From NCBI GenBank assembly GCA_964636885.1, contig CAZWVA010000062.1:1-15220 (forward strand): a stretch of 15,220 bases of DNA, given 5' to 3'. This DNA comes from CAZWVA01 sp964636885 (lineage in GTDB: Bacteria > Desulfobacterota_D > UBA1144 > Nemesobacterales > CSP1-2). The notes beneath the pieces were generated by a model. The model ran no database searches. It was not told where the DNA came from and saw only the letters and a list, made by a program, of their open reading frames with translations. The position numbers and the translations under genes were made by a program. Of this stretch, positions 13,012-15,220 are shown piece by piece (the stretch's first letter is position 1; each line of letters starts with the position of its first letter).

Positions 13012-13911
13012 CTATCCCGCGTTCCAAAGTGGGCGGATAACATGCTTCTTCTTTATGCAATTATAACCCATTCTAAAGGCCTCTTCGGTGATTCTTCCAA
13101 ATTCCTCAACAGAAAGGGTTTCGGCGCGCCTCCTTCCGTCTATACCACACGATTTCAGGATCCCTCCCACCTTTTCTTTGGGAAAAAGTGAAGATAGGGA
13201 GTTTGTGAGTATCTTTCTCCTCGACGAAAACGAGGCCCTCACGATGCTTCTAAAGAGCCTCTCATCCGGAATCACGACCCTTGGACCCGGAAGGGGAACG
13301 AGTTTTATTACAACCGAATCCACCTTTGGACGTGGCCAGAAGGCCTCTGGTGGGACTCGGAGTACGATTTTGGTGTCCATATACGCTTGAACGAGGACGG
13401 ATATGGAACCGTATCCCCTGCCGCCGGGCGACGCCGTGATTCTCTCTCCCACCTCCCGCTGGAGCATGAGGACCAATAGGGAAAAGGCCTCTCTTTCGTC
13501 GAGGAGCTTAAAGACGATGGGAGATGAGATGCTGTAGGGGAGGTTTGAGACGACCTTTATCTTGTTTCCTCTATGGAGACCTCTAAAATCGATGCGAAGG
13601 GCGTCTTCCTCTATTATCTCCACGTTTTTTAGATGTGAGACGTTTTCCCTTAGCCTCTCTATAAGCCGCTTGTCCCTTTCAATCGCTATAACCCTTCCCA
13701 CTCTCTCTCCCAGGAATACGGTTAGTGCTCCGAGTCCTGCCCCTATCTCAAGCACCTCGTCTTCCTCAGAAAGCCCGGCTATCTCCCCAATGCGTTCGAG
13801 TACCCTCCGGTCCCTTATGAAGTTCTGTCCTAGGCTCTTTCTTGGATACGCCTTCTCGGATAGGAAGAACTCCTTAGGGGATGTTCTTTTTTCCGTCTTT
13901 TTCTCTCTCAT
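13012..13911 (-). CDS. rsmA: 16S rRNA (adenine1518/1519-N6)-dimethyltransferase
   Basis: RsmA (KsgA) dimethylates two adjacent adenines in helix 45 of 16S rRNA during late small-subunit assembly, using SAM. The 299-residue protein has K-S-L-G-Q-N-F-I (about 25-32), SAM motif I LEIGAGLGALT (54-64), acidic I-E-R-D (77-80), E-D-A-L (102-105) and the catalytic NLPY (123-126). The C-terminal recognition domain has P-P-E-A-F-W-P-R-P-K-V-D-S, also typical. The first roughly 20 residues are a charged extension and the last roughly 15 (CIKKKHVIRPLWNAG) are an unusual basic tail. The ATG has only a weak ribosome-binding match, which fits expression by coupling to the GGDEF gene ending 28 bases upstream. 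No close promoter is seen. The older name ksgA applies. Confidence 0.96.
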   Translation of the reverse strand: MREKKTEKRTSPKEFFLSEKAYPRKSLGQNFIRDRRVLERIGEIAGLSEEDEVLEIGAGLGALTVFLGERVGRVIAIERDKRLIERLRENVSHLKNVEIIEEDALRIDFRGLHRGNKIKVVSNLPYSISSPIVFKLLDEREAFSLLVLMLQREVGERITASPGGRGYGSISVLVQAYMDTKIVLRVPPEAFWPRPKVDSVVIKLVPLPGPRVVIPDERLFRSIVRASFSSRRKILTNSLSSLFPKEKVGGILKSCGIDGRRRAETLSVEEFGRITEEAFRMGYNCIKKKHVIRPLWNAG

Positions 13912-13939
13912 TGCTTTTAAATAACAGGGAGGCTATGGT

Positions 13940-15220
13940 CTATTCACACTCAAGGGAACTCACCATTCTATTCTCTAAGAGGTCTTCATAGTGGACTATC
14001 CTATTCCTCCCTCTATGTTTCGCCTCGTAGAGGGCGCGATCCGCTTTTTCGACCAGTAGGTCTTTTGTTGAGGCGTCCTCCGGATAGGTGGCGATGCCGA
14101 TGCTCACTGTGATATTTAAGTCCGCCCCCTTAACCTGTATGAAGGTCTTCTCTATCTTCTGCTTTAGTTTTTCGGCCGCAACCATTGCCCCTTTCTTGCC
14201 CGTATTTGGGAGAACGATAGCAAACTCGTCTCCTCCGTATCTTGCGGAGATGTCGATTTTCCTTAGAGATTCTAAGATCGTCCGTCCTAGTGAGGCAAGG
14301 GCCATGTCTCCTGCCTGATGGCCGTATGTATCGTTTATCTGCTTTAGGTTATCTAGATCCACTAAAACAAGAGAGACCTTTTCCGGGAACCTATCCGAAC
14401 GGGCGAGTATGTGGGAGAGTAGTTCTTGAAAGTGTCTGTGATTGTAAAGGCCCGTGAGTCCGTCTTTTATGGCGAGCTCCTTTAACTTTAGGTATGTAAG
14501 GGAGTTTGATATTGCTTTAGCCGCCTCCTGGCTCATGATCTTGGCGAGGCTCCTTTCGGCTTCATTAAAGGAGCCCTTTGTCTTTCTTCCTATTACTATG
14601 CATCCGAGTATGCTTTCTTCTTCCTGATTTAGGTAGGCCTCCGGTTCCTTAAGCGGGTAGATTAGAATCGATCTTATGTCGCTCGTCCTGAGTGCGAAGT
14701 CTATTTCTTTTCCGAACACGCTTCTGTGCTTTTTCCTTGAGGAAAGGTCTTCAAAGTAGAAGTAGTTCTTGCTCTGAACGACAAGCCCTATGAGTGTGTC
14801 CTTGTGACTCAGTGTCTTTTCTTCTAGGTCTTCTCTCCTTTCTCTTCCGGTCCGTTTTAAAATGCTCGTGTTTGTCTTTTTATCTAAAAGCGTTATCCCC
14901 AATATATCGGCTTCGAGTATATCACCCGTGGTTTTTACAATGTGATCCAATACCACGTCGAGTTCTAGGGTGGAACTCAGCTTTTTTGTAAACTCATAAA
15001 AGGACGTGATCTCCTGAGAGCTCAGTTGTATCTTTTGAAAGAGCTGGAATCTATTAACGGTCTGTGCGATTCTACCCGAAACCAGTGAAACTATGAGCTT
15101 TTCCTTTTCACCAAAGGCGTCGTTCTCAAGACTATCGACGAGGAGTATCCCCATGGGTTCCTGCCGATTCGCCGCTTCTACTTCCTCTTCATCGACTAGA
15201 GGAGTGGCAAGAAGGGATAT
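13940..15220 (-). CDS. Diguanylate cyclase: GAF-GAF-GGDEF (5'-partial)
   Basis: The frame remains open beyond the ATG at 15154 to the right edge, adding 22 residues that read as part of a GAF domain (I-S-L-L-A-T-P-L-V ... E-P-M-G-I-L-L-V-D). The real start is therefore outside the window and the ATG is internal. After this partial GAF comes a second GAF (about residues 45-220, counted from that ATG) and a GGDEF domain from about 225. The active site is R-Y-G-G-D-E-F (306-311). The product-inhibition site R-K-I-D (298-301) is in the correct place six residues before. D-G-L-T-G-L-Y-N-H-R and N-D-x-Y-G-H are intact. The protein should make cyclic di-GMP from two GTP and be feedback-inhibited. 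No transmembrane segment is visible. It lies upstream of rsmA in the same direction. Confidence 0.95.
   Translation of the reverse strand: MSLLATPLVDEEEVEAANRQEPMGILLVDSLENDAFGEKEKLIVSLVSGRIAQTVNRFQLFQKIQLSSQEITSFYEFTKKLSSTLELDVVLDHIVKTTGDILEADILGITLLDKKTNTSILKRTGRERREDLEEKTLSHKDTLIGLVVQSKNYFYFEDLSSRKKHRSVFGKEIDFALRTSDIRSILIYPLKEPEAYLNQEEESILGCIVIGRKTKGSFNEAERSLAKIMSQEAAKAISNSLTYLKLKELAIKDGLTGLYNHRHFQELLSHILARSDRFPEKVSLVLVDLDNLKQINDTYGHQAGDMALASLGRTILESLRKIDISARYGGDEFAIVLPNTGKKGAMVAAEKLKQKIEKTFIQVKGADLNITVSIGIATYPEDASTKDLLVEKADRALYEAKHRGRNRIVHYEDLLENRMVSSLECE

Overview
The window looks like chromosomal DNA from a bacterium. It carries GGDEF and multi-PAS histidine-kinase signalling, an rsmA/ksgA gene, Shine-Dalgarno sequences and sigma-70-like -10 boxes, with moderate G+C and heavy use of AGG/AGA/ATA codons. 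The RpiB-like, RskA-like, FdrA-like and CBS-like proteins would suit an uncultivated anaerobic or thermophilic lineage (Desulfobacterota or Nitrospirota-like), but this lineage guess is weak. There are no rRNA or tRNA genes, insertion sequences, CRISPR arrays or phage genes.

Layout, left to right. (1) 1-258 (+): C-terminal end of a protein, possibly a geranylgeranyl-reductase-type flavoprotein, convergent with the next gene. (2) 272-3022 (-): soluble receiver-GAF-PAS-PAS-PAS-histidine kinase. (3) 3194-5254 (-): tight operon of an RpiB/LacAB-family protein, aspartate-semialdehyde dehydrogenase (asd) and a PH-like/zinc-ribbon protein. (4) 5441-6208 (+): RskA-like anti-sigma membrane protein, divergent from that operon and with no sigma-factor gene beside it. 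(5) 6221-11230 (-): five very tightly packed genes, three of the four junctions overlapping, for a ferritin-like protein, an unusual SAM methyltransferase, a fold-type-I aminotransferase homologue, a cystathionine-beta-synthase-like enzyme and a LysA-like decarboxylase. (6) 11313-11738 (-): ribbon-helix-helix protein next to a kelch-like remnant. (7) 11882-12836 (-): short FdrA-like protein and OsmC-family protein, separated by a strong imperfect hairpin with an overlapping leader ORF. (8) 13012-15220 (-): rsmA and a GAF-GAF-GGDEF diguanylate cyclase that runs off the right end.

The stretch most likely to be an undescribed system is region 5. Its three PLP-family proteins, methyltransferase and ferritin-like helical protein read as a small-molecule pathway building, decarboxylating and methylating an unusual amino acid or amine. 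The aminotransferase homologue has His275 where the Schiff-base lysine should be. In known PLP enzymes this change goes with PMP-dependent dehydration chemistry (ColD, E1), not ordinary transamination. The LysA-like enzyme also departs from the diaminopimelate decarboxylase substrate-binding motif, and the ferritin-like protein lacks the standard metal-ligand motifs. The product cannot be told from sequence.

No gene-free stretch exceeds 300 bases. The largest gaps (3023-3193, 5255-5440, 11231-11420, 11739-11881, 12837-13011) hold the promoter, operator and remnant features listed, or nothing I could recognise (12837-13011).
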